A DNA stretch of 64,000 nt from Brooklawnia sp937867175 (GTDB taxonomy: Bacteria > Actinomycetota > Actinomycetes > Propionibacteriales > Propionibacteriaceae), in the NCBI GenBank assembly GCA_036821905.1, contig DAISIR010000003.1, forward strand, positions 147,039-211,038, written 5' to 3'. This document shows, piece by piece, positions 52,920-64,000 of this stretch; within the stretch, counting starts at the first letter, position 1, and the number at the start of each line of letters is the position of its first letter. The position numbers and the translations under genes were made by a program. A model generated the notes under the pieces. That model saw only the letters and a program-made list of their open reading frames with translations, was not told the origin of the DNA and ran no database searches.

Positions 52920-52925
52920 ACCCTA
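52920..52925 (-). promoter_or_regulatory. -10 element of a leaderless psp1 promoter
   Basis: TAGGGT, 7 nt before ATG 52912. Confidence 0.55.
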
Positions 52926-52970
52926 CGTCACCGGACGCCCGCACAGTAGCGGAGACGGTCCGGACTGGAT

Positions 52971-53885
52971 TCACTCCGGCTTCGCGGCAGCCTTCCGCCT
53001 GCGCCGCATGTTCGCGTCCACGCTCCATCCTCCCGCGCCGAGCAGCACCAGCAGCAGGCAAAGCACTGCCAAGAAGACGTCACGGTCGCCATAGAACCCG
53101 AAGTGGCCCTCCAGGAACGGACTGAACGGGCCGAACCGGAAGAACGCCAGGAAACCGACCACGCCGGCGAGCATGACCGAAGCGAAGATGCGCGTCCCGA
53201 GGCCGACGAGCACGAAGAAGGCGATGACGAGCAACCCGATGCCTGTACCCCAGCCCAGCCACGAGGTGTACTCCTGCGGGATACCGACCTTCAGCAGCGC
53301 GTCCACCGTCGCCTGCTGGTCGACCAATGCCTGCCAACCGACGATGCCGGCCCACCCACCGACCGCCAGCCGCACCAAGAAGAATGCCAGCGCCCCCAGC
53401 GGGGCATCGGTACTGCGTCGGGTCACGGTGGCGACGGGCTGCTCGGCTTCGTCCACGGTGCGAACCGTGCCCAACTGCTGGTCGCGAGCGGCGCGCTGCT
53501 GGGCGCGGACGGCCGCCGCCTGCTGGTCGAATTCCTGCCGTTCCAGTCGCACCTGGAGCGCGGCCGCCTCAGCCTTGGCCTTGGCCTCGGCACGCGCAGC
53601 CTCCAGTTCGGCGCGCGATTGCTCGGCGGCCAACTTGGTGGCTGCGGCTCGGGCAACCGCCTCCTCTGCTGCGATACGCGCGGATTCGGCCTCTTCGGCA
53701 GCCTTGCGGGCCTCGTAGTCAGCCTGCTCGGCCAACAACAGCCGCGGATCGCGGGGAACTGCGGGGCTGGCCCCGGCCAGCGACGACACCGACACGTCGC
53801 GATCCTCGGACGGATATTGCGGATCGGACTCGACCAACTGGTTGGGCCTGGTCTGCTCAGCGGCATCCTGGACGATGGTACTCAC
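52971..53885 (-). CDS. DoxX-like membrane protein with coiled-coil N-terminus
   Basis: A 304-residue protein. Residues about 50-130 form an Ala/Glu/Arg-rich coiled coil; residues about 155-290 contain four membrane helices of DoxX type (FFLVRLAVGGWAGIVGW, GLLVIAFFVLVGLGTRIFA and others). DoxX proteins are linked to redox stress and sulfur chemistry; no function is proven here. The start GTG has GAGGA 6 nt upstream. It lies between psp1 and holB. Confidence 0.78.
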   Translation of the reverse strand: MSTIVQDAAEQTRPNQLVESDPQYPSEDRDVSVSSLAGASPAVPRDPRLLLAEQADYEARKAAEEAESARIAAEEAVARAAATKLAAEQSRAELEAARAEAKAKAEAAALQVRLERQEFDQQAAAVRAQQRAARDQQLGTVRTVDEAEQPVATVTRRSTDAPLGALAFFLVRLAVGGWAGIVGWQALVDQQATVDALLKVGIPQEYTSWLGWGTGIGLLVIAFFVLVGLGTRIFASVMLAGVVGFLAFFRFGPFSPFLEGHFGFYGDRDVFLAVLCLLLVLLGAGGWSVDANMRRRRKAAAKPE

Positions 53886-53998
53886 AACCTATCCTCACTG
53901 TCCTGTGTGGGCCTGATACGTCAGCTCCCATCTTCGTGCCTGCGGCACCCGAATGGCCGGACTGACACGCCCGGTTCGCGTTGCGGTGGTTCGAAGAC

Positions 53999-55216
53999 TC
54001 AGCTGTGGTCGGGGTCGGCCAGGGTGAGCATGAGCGATTCCATCGCAAGCAGCGGCGCGACGTTGTGCTCCAAGGCTTCTCTGGCGGCCAGGATCGCGTC
54101 CACCCGGCGGACGGTCTGCTCGGGGGTGGACGCTGCGGCGGCGGACGCAACCTGATCGCGCAACTCGGCGTTGATCAGCCCGACCCCGCCGGTCGCCGAG
54201 ACCAGATCGCCGGCATCGACCGCCCGCAACTGCACCGACAGCACGTCGCGGTACCAGGTGGTCAGTTCGGTCAGGACGGCGTCCAGTGCGTCGCGCTGCA
54301 GTCGTTTGGCGCGCATCTTCTGCTGATCCTCCAACTCCTTCAACGCTGCCGCTGCCTGCCGGGGCCGGGCACCCTTGGCGCCGAAGCCGAGGGCCTCCTT
54401 GAGGTTGGCGAGTTCACCAGCGTCGAGTTCGCTGGTGCGGCGCTCGGCGTCTGCGGTGGCCGAGGTGACCAATGCCTCGGCGGCCCGTAGGCAGGCCGCC
54501 ACGCTGGTGAGGCCGGCCGGCACCTTGAGCACTCGGTGGCGAGCATTGCGCACCTCCTCGTCTCGCGCCAAGGCCCGGGCGCGTCCGATGTGGCCCTGGG
54601 CTGCGCGCGCGGCGTGCGCCGCCAACGCCGGCTCGATGCCGTCGCGGCCGGCGAGCAGACGGGCCACGTCGGCATCGGTGGGGGTACGAAGGTTGACATG
54701 GCGGGTCCGGGACCGGATGGTCACTATCAAGTCGTCCGCGGTCGGGGCACATAAGACCCAGATCGTGCGCGGCGGCGGCTCCTCCAGCGACTTCAGCAAG
54801 GCGTCCGCCCCGCGTTCGGTGATGCGGTCGGCGTCCTCGATGACGATGATCTGATAGCTGCCGATCGTGGGCGACATGCCTGCCCGATTCGCCAACTCCC
54901 TCGCCTCGTCAACCCCGATCGACAACAATTCGGTGCGCACCAGGGTGACATCGGGGTGGGCGCCGGACGCGACGGTGCGGCAGATCGCGCAGTCGCCGCA
55001 GCCCCCCCGCTCACACAACAAGGCCGCAGCGAATGCCCGGGCGGCGTTGCTCCGCCCCGATCCGGGCGGGCCGGTGATCAGCCAGGCATGGGTCATGGCG
55101 TGCCGCGCGTCCCCCGGCGCGTGCGCGGCCTCGGCAGCGGCCCGCAGCACGGCCACGGCAGGCCGTTGGCCGACCAGTTCGGCCCACACCCCGTCCGAAC
55201 GCTGCTCTCTGCTCAC
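53999..55216 (-). CDS. holB: DNA polymerase III subunit delta'
   Basis: A 405-residue clamp-loader subunit. The P-loop reads GPPGSGRS with Arg instead of Lys, which is in keeping with the non-hydrolysing role of delta'. A zinc site follows (CERGGCGDCAIC), then VIEDADRITERGADALLKSLEEPP and the SRT sensor region (RSRTRHV). The stop-start overlap with tmk is ATGA. Confidence 0.95.
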   Translation of the reverse strand: MSREQRSDGVWAELVGQRPAVAVLRAAAEAAHAPGDARHAMTHAWLITGPPGSGRSNAARAFAAALLCERGGCGDCAICRTVASGAHPDVTLVRTELLSIGVDEARELANRAGMSPTIGSYQIIVIEDADRITERGADALLKSLEEPPPRTIWVLCAPTADDLIVTIRSRTRHVNLRTPTDADVARLLAGRDGIEPALAAHAARAAQGHIGRARALARDEEVRNARHRVLKVPAGLTSVAACLRAAEALVTSATADAERRTSELDAGELANLKEALGFGAKGARPRQAAAALKELEDQQKMRAKRLQRDALDAVLTELTTWYRDVLSVQLRAVDAGDLVSATGGVGLINAELRDQVASAAAASTPEQTVRRVDAILAAREALEHNVAPLLAMESLMLTLADPDHS

Positions 55217-55923
55217 CGCAGCCCCCGGCTGTCGGCAACGGACTCGGCTTGTTCGCCGAGTTCGATCAGCTGCGGCTCGGTCAACTCCCGGCCGAGCAGC
55301 GCACCGACTGCTGCCCGGATGCGGGCGGCGGTGGCCCGCAGACTGACCAACCCCGGCAGCACCAGGTAGCGCTGCGGCTCGACCGCAGCCAGCTCGCGAA
55401 ATCCCTCCCGGACGCGCGCATGGAAGTCGGAGCCGGCTTGCTCCAGCCGGTCCTGATCGGCCACTCGGCCCACCGCCTTGGCGGGATCGGTGTCCAACAA
55501 GACCGTCAGGTCAGGACGCAGGCCCCGGGTGGCCCAGCCCGCGATCGCGGCCAGGTCGGCGACCTGCAGGGCCCGTCCGGCCCCTTGGTAGGCCAGCATC
55601 GAGTCAACATAGCGGTCGCAGATGACCACCTTGCCGGCGGCAAGCGCGGGTTGTACCACGTAGCGCACGTGTTGGGCCTTGTCGGCAGCGTAGAGCAAGG
55701 CTTCACAGCGCTCGTCGAGATGGTTGCCGGGGTCGAGCAGCAGCCTCCGGATGGTCGCCCCCTCCCGGGTGTCGCCTGGTTGGAAGGTGACCACGTGCTC
55801 GACATCGGACGCCGTCAGGGCCGCAGCGAGCGCCTGCACCTGGGTGGACTTACCGACCCGGTCACCACCCTCGAAGACGACGAACAGGCCCTTGACAGCA
55901 CCGGATGGTTCAATCATCGTCAT
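55213..55923 (-). CDS. tmk: thymidylate kinase
   Basis: A 236-residue kinase that phosphorylates dTMP to dTDP. The P-loop is FEGGDRVGKST, the DR(Y/H) motif is ICDRYVDSMLAYQG and the lid follows near 150. It is somewhat longer than average at the C-terminus. It overlaps holB by 4 bp and the gene upstream by 14 bp. Confidence 0.95.
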   Translation of the reverse strand: MTMIEPSGAVKGLFVVFEGGDRVGKSTQVQALAAALTASDVEHVVTFQPGDTREGATIRRLLLDPGNHLDERCEALLYAADKAQHVRYVVQPALAAGKVVICDRYVDSMLAYQGAGRALQVADLAAIAGWATRGLRPDLTVLLDTDPAKAVGRVADQDRLEQAGSDFHARVREGFRELAAVEPQRYLVLPGLVSLRATAARIRAAVGALLGRELTEPQLIELGEQAESVADSRGLR

Positions 55924-57367
55924 CGTCCTTGACCCTGCCGGCAGTCAACGCCTTCGGGTCGGGCAGGTAGGCCACCGCCTCGGGCCATTCGTCCAGCAGC
56001 TTGCCTTTGGTGCGCGGCCATTCGTCCAGCAGCCTGCGCCGCGGCTCGCGGGTCTCGTCCTGACCACGTTGATAGTCACGACCAGCCTGGTAGGCCAAGG
56101 CCGGTGACAGCGCGGCCACCACGTCCGGGTGCGGCTCGGGTACCGGATTGGCGGTCTGCGCGATCGCACCCAGCAAGCCGACCAGCCGTCGGCGGCGGGC
56201 GGCGAACTTGCCGAGCACCGGTTCGCCGGCGTTCACAACCCGCAGCACCTGCTCGGCTGCCGCCAGCGCATGAGTCCATTCGGCATCTGTTGCGTCCGCG
56301 GTCAACGCCTCCATCGAGGTGATCACCTCGGCCAGCCGGAGGGCCGCCTCGTTGCGCAGCAGCTGGCGCGCGGTCGCCGGCGCCCGGCCGTCGGCGGGCC
56401 CGGAGTCGGGCAGGTCGGGCCGAAGTCGTGGCGATCGGGCGGCGGTGGCCAAGGCATCCAAGGCGTCGAAGTAGGACTCACCCAGATCTTCGGGATGGCG
56501 GCAGGGCGACTGGGCGACGACGCGTCCGACATGCCAGCTCAGCTCGTTGGCCCAAATCGGGTCGACCAAGACCGTCAAGCCGCGAACCAGCTCAACCACG
56601 TCGGCCAGTTCGGCGGCCAGCAACGCCGTATCGGCGACGTCCCCCTTGCGTACCTGCAGGTCGGCACGCAGTAGCCCAAGCATCCGGCCGGTGAACAGCC
56701 ATCCGAGGAAGTCCTCGGGATCGGCCCCCGAGGCAGGTTTGGCAGGCACCACCACCGGATGGGTGAGCGAGATCAGCCGATCGATCAGCTCGGGGAACCC
56801 GGTGACGCGCACCCCACCGGCCAGCTGCAGCCGGTCGACAACCAGGGTGCGCTGCGGGGCAGTGCTGGCGGCACCGGCTTCGAAGGTGACCTCTCGATGG
56901 CGGGCGATCACCAAACCGCCACGTCGCACCGCGATCCGGTCGTCCAGCAACTGGCCGAGTTCGACCCCGTCCGGGTCGAGCAACTGGTAGACGGTGCGGT
57001 CGACCCGGATGTCGGCGATCGGCCTGATGGGGGCGCGGCGCCGGAACGGCAGCAGCAACCGGGCGAGGTCTTCGGGCAGCGCCTCGGCATCGTCGAGTGA
57101 TTCGAGACGTTCGGCCGGCAGCCAGGGTTGCCAGTCCGGGGCGCGCAGCAGCCAGTCGCCGGTCTCGCCGATCACCTGGTGGGCAAGCAGGACCCCCGCC
57201 CAGCTCAGGCGTTCATCAGTGGTGTCGAGCAGTGTCAGGGTGCGGGCGTTGCGGTCACGCGGGGCGCGCATCCGCACTCGGTCGATCCCGGCCTGCGGGT
57301 CGGTCAGGCTGGGTGCGTCCACCTGATACGGCATTTCGAACCGGTAGTTGCGGACGCGCTTGGCCAT
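55910..57367 (-). CDS. CYTH-CHAD domain protein (divergent)
   Basis: A 485-residue protein. Residues about 20-190 show a degraded CYTH tunnel domain (LTLLDTTDERLSWAGVLLAH, GDWLLRAP, ADIRVDRTVYQLLDPDGVELG), and the remainder a mostly helical CHAD-like region. Such proteins bind or cleave inorganic polyphosphate or triphosphates. Several of the acidic and basic tunnel residues are not obvious, so activity is uncertain. ATG 57367 follows AAGGAG by 4 nt; the in-frame start at 57397 is less good. The C-terminus ends in an Asp run. Confidence 0.6.
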   Translation of the reverse strand: MAKRVRNYRFEMPYQVDAPSLTDPQAGIDRVRMRAPRDRNARTLTLLDTTDERLSWAGVLLAHQVIGETGDWLLRAPDWQPWLPAERLESLDDAEALPEDLARLLLPFRRRAPIRPIADIRVDRTVYQLLDPDGVELGQLLDDRIAVRRGGLVIARHREVTFEAGAASTAPQRTLVVDRLQLAGGVRVTGFPELIDRLISLTHPVVVPAKPASGADPEDFLGWLFTGRMLGLLRADLQVRKGDVADTALLAAELADVVELVRGLTVLVDPIWANELSWHVGRVVAQSPCRHPEDLGESYFDALDALATAARSPRLRPDLPDSGPADGRAPATARQLLRNEAALRLAEVITSMEALTADATDAEWTHALAAAEQVLRVVNAGEPVLGKFAARRRRLVGLLGAIAQTANPVPEPHPDVVAALSPALAYQAGRDYQRGQDETREPRRRLLDEWPRTKGKLLDEWPEAVAYLPDPKALTAGRVKDDDDD

Positions 57368-57418
57368 CTCACTCCTTGTTTGCTTGGGCGTGGTCACCTG
57401 GGGTCGGTCTGTGGACGC

Positions 57419-60112
<2,694 letters not shown>

Positions 60113-60222
60113 GTTACGGTCCTTCTGTGTGGTTCGGCGTCCGGGCGGACATGGGGAATGGTAGCGCCCATCACAGCGACCGGCGCTGGGGGTCGCTCGT
60201 TGTCCCCCTCACCGACTGCATG

Positions 60223-61704
60223 TCAATCGGATGTCTGGTCACCCCGGAGGTAGCCCTCGACGACCGCGGTGCGGATCGTCGGCAGCAGAGCCAAGCGCAG
60301 CCCGGCAGGCTCCTCGCCCAGCAGTTGCGCCACCGCGTCGATGATGACGCCCAGCGGCAGTGCGCCGTCACAGGCCCCCATGACCCCGCCGAGCGCGGTG
60401 TCGACCTCCATCGCACGCTGCAAGCCGGTGGTCTGACGCAGCACGACATGGCGTGGGTCCGCCGCGCCGGGGGTACCCAGGGTCTCCTGGACGATGTCGC
60501 TACGAAGCACCCAATTGGTGGCCAGGAGTCTGTCGTCCGACAGCCGAGCACTGGTGACGGCGTGCCGGTGGGCGGCGATGGCGTGCCCAACAGGTTGGTG
60601 CACCTCGTGTGGCCAGCTTTCGACGGTGATGTCGGGCTGGTCGCGTTGCGCGTTGACCACGGTGATCCAACCCATCCCGATGCCGCGGACGCCGAGGTCT
60701 TTGAAGTAGTCGAGCCAATCGCGGTAGGCGGTCGGCCAGCGCGGGTCGTCGGCGAGCCCGGCGTCGGCGAGCCACATCTCTATGTAGGCGTACGGGTCGA
60801 GGCGTTCGCGCTCGATGACCCACAGGTCGGCGCCGGGCGGCGCCCAACCCGCCAGGCGTTCCTCCCAGGGTTGATTGAGGACCGCCCAGTTCGCGAGCAC
60901 CTGACACGTGCCACCCGGATTCAGCTGGCTGATCGAGCCGCTGACGATCTGACGCACGAGGTCGTCACCGGGCAACCCCGCCTCGCGGTAGACCAGGCGT
61001 CCAGCCGTGGCGGGCGGGCTGATCACGTAGGGCGGGTTGGTGACGATCAGGTCGAAGCTGTCGTCGGCGACCGGTTCGTAGAGGCTGCCCGCGCGGAAGT
61101 CGACGTCAATCCGGTTCAGCGCTGCGGTCAGCCGGGCGTGGTCGAGACAGCGCGGGTTGACGTCGGTCGCGGTGAGGTGGCCGGCGTGGGTGGACAGGTG
61201 CAGGCTTTGCACCCCACAGCCCGTACCCAGGTCGAGGGCACTACCGACCGGGTCGTCGATCGTCAACTGGGCCAACGTGGTGGACGCTGGGCTGACACCG
61301 AGCACGTAGTCAGGGCGGGTAGGGCTGCGGTCCTGGTCGAGCCCGGGCGTGTGGTCGGAGACGACCCAGCCGTCCCACTGCCCGTGCCCGGTCGGGAAGC
61401 CGTAGGGACGCAGGTCTGCGGTGGCCCGGGCCTCGCCCCCCTTGATGGTGATCAGGCCGGCGGCGCGGAGCGCCTCAAGTGGCAGCGCACGTGCGGCGTC
61501 GGCGACCGGTACGGCGGAGTTGAGCGGGAAGAGCCGGATCAAGGTGGCCAGCGGACCCCGATCGCCGGCGAGGATGTCGTGGGCGGGGATGGTGGAGTTG
61601 CGCTGCAGGCCCGCCTGCCCCGCCGGCCCCAGCCGGTCCAGTACCGCATCCACCTGGTAGTCGGCGGCAACCAGGTGGTCGCGTAGTTCGTCGATCATCG
61701 TCAC
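60223..61704 (-). CDS. SAM-dependent methyltransferase (N-6-methylase type)
   Basis: A 493-residue actinobacterial methyltransferase. Residues about 1-130 form a helical substrate domain; the Rossmann domain has ALDLGTGCGVQSLHLS and the catalytic TNPPYV, which marks methylation of an amino group on a base or glutamine. The C-terminal 200 residues are specific to this group. Target unknown. The start is GTG 61704 (ATG 61698 possible). It is divergent from the helicase, and this pairing is common in actinobacteria. Confidence 0.85.
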   Translation of the reverse strand: MTMIDELRDHLVAADYQVDAVLDRLGPAGQAGLQRNSTIPAHDILAGDRGPLATLIRLFPLNSAVPVADAARALPLEALRAAGLITIKGGEARATADLRPYGFPTGHGQWDGWVVSDHTPGLDQDRSPTRPDYVLGVSPASTTLAQLTIDDPVGSALDLGTGCGVQSLHLSTHAGHLTATDVNPRCLDHARLTAALNRIDVDFRAGSLYEPVADDSFDLIVTNPPYVISPPATAGRLVYREAGLPGDDLVRQIVSGSISQLNPGGTCQVLANWAVLNQPWEERLAGWAPPGADLWVIERERLDPYAYIEMWLADAGLADDPRWPTAYRDWLDYFKDLGVRGIGMGWITVVNAQRDQPDITVESWPHEVHQPVGHAIAAHRHAVTSARLSDDRLLATNWVLRSDIVQETLGTPGAADPRHVVLRQTTGLQRAMEVDTALGGVMGACDGALPLGVIIDAVAQLLGEEPAGLRLALLPTIRTAVVEGYLRGDQTSD

Positions 61705-61760
61705 CGTTCCACACTGGCACGGCGAACGGTTTCGTCGGCAGGGCGTGGCAAGGTTGGCGC

Positions 61761-64000
61761 ATGGCTGTTCCAGGCTGGCTCGCCGGCGACGCGCGCGTGG
61801 TCGCGGTGCGCCATCGTGCCCGGCTGGCGGGCGCCACCACCGATTGGCCTAGTTGGTTGCCGGAAGAGGTGCGCGAATCTATCGTGGCCGCGGGCATCGG
61901 ACGGCCGTGGACGCACCAGGTGGTCGCAGCTGAGGCAGCCTGGTCGGGGAAACACGTTGCGATCAGCACGCCGACCGCGTCCGGGAAGTCACTGGCCTAC
62001 CTGATGCCGATTATGGCGGCCACCGCTGTACCGCCGCAGCGGGCCAGCCTCGGCGTGACCACCGGCGACCTGCGTTCGAGGCTCGGGGTGGGTCGGCACA
62101 CGGCGCTCTACCTGGCGCCGACCAAGGCGCTGGCCCACGACCAGCGGGTGTCTGCTCGCCGCCTCGGGCCGCCGGGCTGGCAGGTCGCGACCTTGGACGG
62201 CGACTCCGCCACCGATGAACGCCGCTTCGCCAGGGAGCATGCCGGGTTGGTGCTGAGCAATCCCGACATGTTGCACCGTTCGGTGCTGCCGAACCACGCC
62301 CGTTGGGCGGGTTTGCTGGGCTCGTTGCGGTACGTGGTGGTGGACGAGGCACACCGCTACCGCGGGGTCTTCGGTTCGCAGGTCTCGGCGGTGCTACGGC
62401 GGCTGCGCAGGTTGTGCGCGGCCTACGGTTCAGACCCGGTCTTCGTGTTGGCGTCGGCGACCGCGAGCAACGCCGGGGCGTCCGGGGCGTTGCTGATCGG
62501 CGAAGACAGCCCGCTGCACGAGGTCAACCAGGACGCGTCCCCGCACCCGTCCCGCGATGTGATCTTGTGGAAACCGGCGTCCGAGGCGCCACGAGAGGCG
62601 TCCGAATTGCTGGCCAGGCTGGTGGACGACGGTCAGCAGGTGATCACCTTCGTGGCCAGCCGCAGCCAGGCCGAACTGATCTCGCTGCGGGCCGCCGAAC
62701 GTATCGAATCCGGACGCCGGGTGGCGAGCTACCGGTCCGGCTACTTGGCCGGTGACCGCCGTGAGCTTGAGTCGCGGTTGCGGAATCGTGAATTGGCGGG
62801 GGTGGCGGCCACCAATGCCTTGGAGTTGGGGGTCGACATCGCCGGCCTGGATGCCGTGGTGATCACCGGCTTCCCGGGGACGCTCGGGTCGTTCTGGCAG
62901 CAGGCCGGCCGGGCGGGCCGCGGCGAGCGCGACGCGCTGGTGGTGTTGGTGGCCCGCGACGACCCGCTGGACGCGCACCTACTCGACCATCCGGAGCTGA
63001 TCTTCGAGCGGCCGGTCGAGCAGACGGTGCTGTTCCCGCAGAACCCCTACGTGCTCGGACCGCACCTGGCGGCGGCCGCCCAGGAGGCTCCGTTGAAACC
63101 GGGCGACGAGCGCTGGTTCGGCGAGACGATGGGCGACCTTGCGGCCGGGCTGAGCGCCCAAGGGCTGCTGCGCGCCCGACCCGCCGGCTGGTTCTGGACG
63201 CGTCCCGAACGCGCGGTGGATGCCATCGACCTGCGTGGGGCGATCGGGCGTCCGGTCGAGATCATCGAGGCCGGCACCGGGCGCGTGGTGGGCAGCGTCG
63301 ACCGGGGCGCCGCCGATCGGACGGTGCATGAAGGGGCCGTCTACCTGCACCAAGGCGAGCAGTGGTTGGTGACCCGTTACCTGCCGGCCGAGTCGGTGGC
63401 GATGGTGAAACAGCTGGACCTGCCCTATTACACCCAGCCGATGGGCGTCTCCGAGGTGCACATCATCAGCGAACTCGCCCGGCGACGGGGTGGACGCGGG
63501 GTGGTCTGCCACGGGGTGGTCGAGCTTGCCGACCAGGTCACCAGCTATCTGCGGCGTGACTCGGTGACCGGCGACGTCTGGGACTCCACCCCGCTCGACC
63601 TGCCGGTGCACCGCATGACGACCCAAGCGATGTGGTGGCTGGTGCCCGACGAGGTGGTGGCCGAGCTGGCGTTCTCGGCCGTCCGGTTGGGAGCTGCGGC
63701 ACATGCGGCCGAGCACACCGCGATCGGGCTGCTGCCGGCATTCGCGCCGTGCGACCGCTGGGACATCGGCGGGCTGTCGACGGTGCTGCATCCAGACACC
63801 AACCAGTGCACGATCTTCGTGCACGATGGCGCGCCGGGCGGTTCGGGCTTCGCCGAGCGCGGCTTCCAGGTGGCGGAGGATTGGTGGGGGGCCACTCTGG
63901 AGCGGCTGCAGGGTTGCGGCTGCGATTCGGGCTGCCCGACCTGCTGTGGAGCTTGTCAAGTTGTCTGTGTAAACGATCGGGTGTTCGGTTCTTTTAGAGG
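61761..64000 (+). CDS. DEAD/H-box helicase of the MrfA/YprA family (3' end interrupted or beyond the window)
   Basis: A 746-codon open frame running to the window edge. Helicase motifs: TASGKS (I), VVVDEAHRYRG (II, DEAH), LASATAS (III), NALELGVDIAGLDAV and QQAGRAGR (VI). The C-terminal domain ends in the zinc-type cluster CGCDSGCPTC, but the sequence after 63944 no longer matches the expected ...VQSPKCG and turns AT-richer. Such helicases help repair DNA damage such as mitomycin crosslinks. ATG 61761 has CAAGGT 6 nt upstream. Confidence 0.9.
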   Translation, partial: MAVPGWLAGDARVVAVRHRARLAGATTDWPSWLPEEVRESIVAAGIGRPWTHQVVAAEAAWSGKHVAISTPTASGKSLAYLMPIMAATAVPPQRASLGVTTGDLRSRLGVGRHTALYLAPTKALAHDQRVSARRLGPPGWQVATLDGDSATDERRFAREHAGLVLSNPDMLHRSVLPNHARWAGLLGSLRYVVVDEAHRYRGVFGSQVSAVLRRLRRLCAAYGSDPVFVLASATASNAGASGALLIGEDSPLHEVNQDASPHPSRDVILWKPASEAPREASELLARLVDDGQQVITFVASRSQAELISLRAAERIESGRRVASYRSGYLAGDRRELESRLRNRELAGVAATNALELGVDIAGLDAVVITGFPGTLGSFWQQAGRAGRGERDALVVLVARDDPLDAHLLDHPELIFERPVEQTVLFPQNPYVLGPHLAAAAQEAPLKPGDERWFGETMGDLAAGLSAQGLLRARPAGWFWTRPERAVDAIDLRGAIGRPVEIIEAGTGRVVGSVDRGAADRTVHEGAVYLHQGEQWLVTRYLPAESVAMVKQLDLPYYTQPMGVSEVHIISELARRRGGRGVVCHGVVELADQVTSYLRRDSVTGDVWDSTPLDLPVHRMTTQAMWWLVPDEVVAELAFSAVRLGAAAHAAEHTAIGLLPAFAPCDRWDIGGLSTVLHPDTNQCTIFVHDGAPGGSGFAERGFQVAEDWWGATLERLQGCGCDSGCPTCCGACQVVCVNDRVFGSFR
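63945..64000. mobile_element. probable left end of an IS element in the helicase gene
   Basis: From 63945 the sequence drops in GC (TTGTCTGTGTAAACGATC, then TTCGGTTCTTTTAGAGG) and no longer encodes the helicase C-terminus. TGTCAAGTTGTCTGTGTAAA resembles the terminal repeats of actinobacterial IS256-type elements as I recall them. The element itself would lie outside the window. Confidence 0.45.

Overview
The window is high-GC actinobacterial DNA. Gene content and order (radA-disA, lsr2-clpC, the ppa/dacB/tilS/hpt/fol block, psp1-holB-tmk-topA, a DisA and an IdeR box) fit an actinomycete, most probably a member of the Propionibacteriaceae with anaerobic respiration; this placement is inference, because no marker gene was compared. 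Genes are tightly packed, with many 1-14 bp overlaps, and GTG starts are common. A striking regularity is the number of genes with a TAnnnT -10 hexamer only 6-7 nt before the start codon, which implies leaderless mRNAs.

Layout. 1-1116: probable proC 5' end and asd. 1117-4660: an inserted island on the opposite strand, made of a transposase remnant, an unusual P-type cation ATPase and a broken ppk2. 4662-7162: sugar-phosphate isomerase-like gene, proline dehydrogenase and CAAX protease as an operon. 7334-10531: glyoxalase-like gene, radA, disA. 10538-13261: an anchored extracellular protein, a 66-aa membrane protein and cardiolipin synthase. 13294-16952: TPP riboswitch controlling an ECF thiamine/HMP transporter (ykoE, fused double ATPase, ykoC) plus a small P-loop kinase. 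17055-18486: aroD and a degenerate cytidylate-kinase-like gene.

18628-28370: a respiratory island with two full DmsABC-type molybdoenzyme sets, a ferredoxin/zinc-ribbon protein between them, and the beheaded N-terminus of a third dmsA. The second dmsB-dmsC pair has a base composition sharply unlike everything around it. 28466-34712: dodecin, clpC, lsr2, then folK/folB/folP/folE. 34860-39539: hpt, tilS, a zincin, dacB and divergent ppa. 39572-42623: NifU-domain protein, feoB, feoA behind an IdeR/DtxR box, and a 34-residue leaderless membrane peptide. 42742-46651: TRM11-like methyltransferase, SixA-like phosphatase, and two divergent membrane-anchored proteins, one resembling a dead class A beta-lactamase.

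46699-48452: GlnR-type array, amt and glnK; this PII protein has Phe in place of the modifiable Tyr51. 48574-49932: flavin amine oxidase, facing glnK across two long perfect hairpins. 49995-50460: gene debris with an integrase C-terminus beside tRNA-Thr(CGT). 50650-60112: lipoprotein peptidase, psp1, DoxX-like protein, holB, tmk, CYTH-CHAD protein, topA. 60223-64000: a methyltransferase divergent from a MrfA/YprA-type helicase, whose C-terminal cysteine cluster appears to be cut by an IS element at the window edge.
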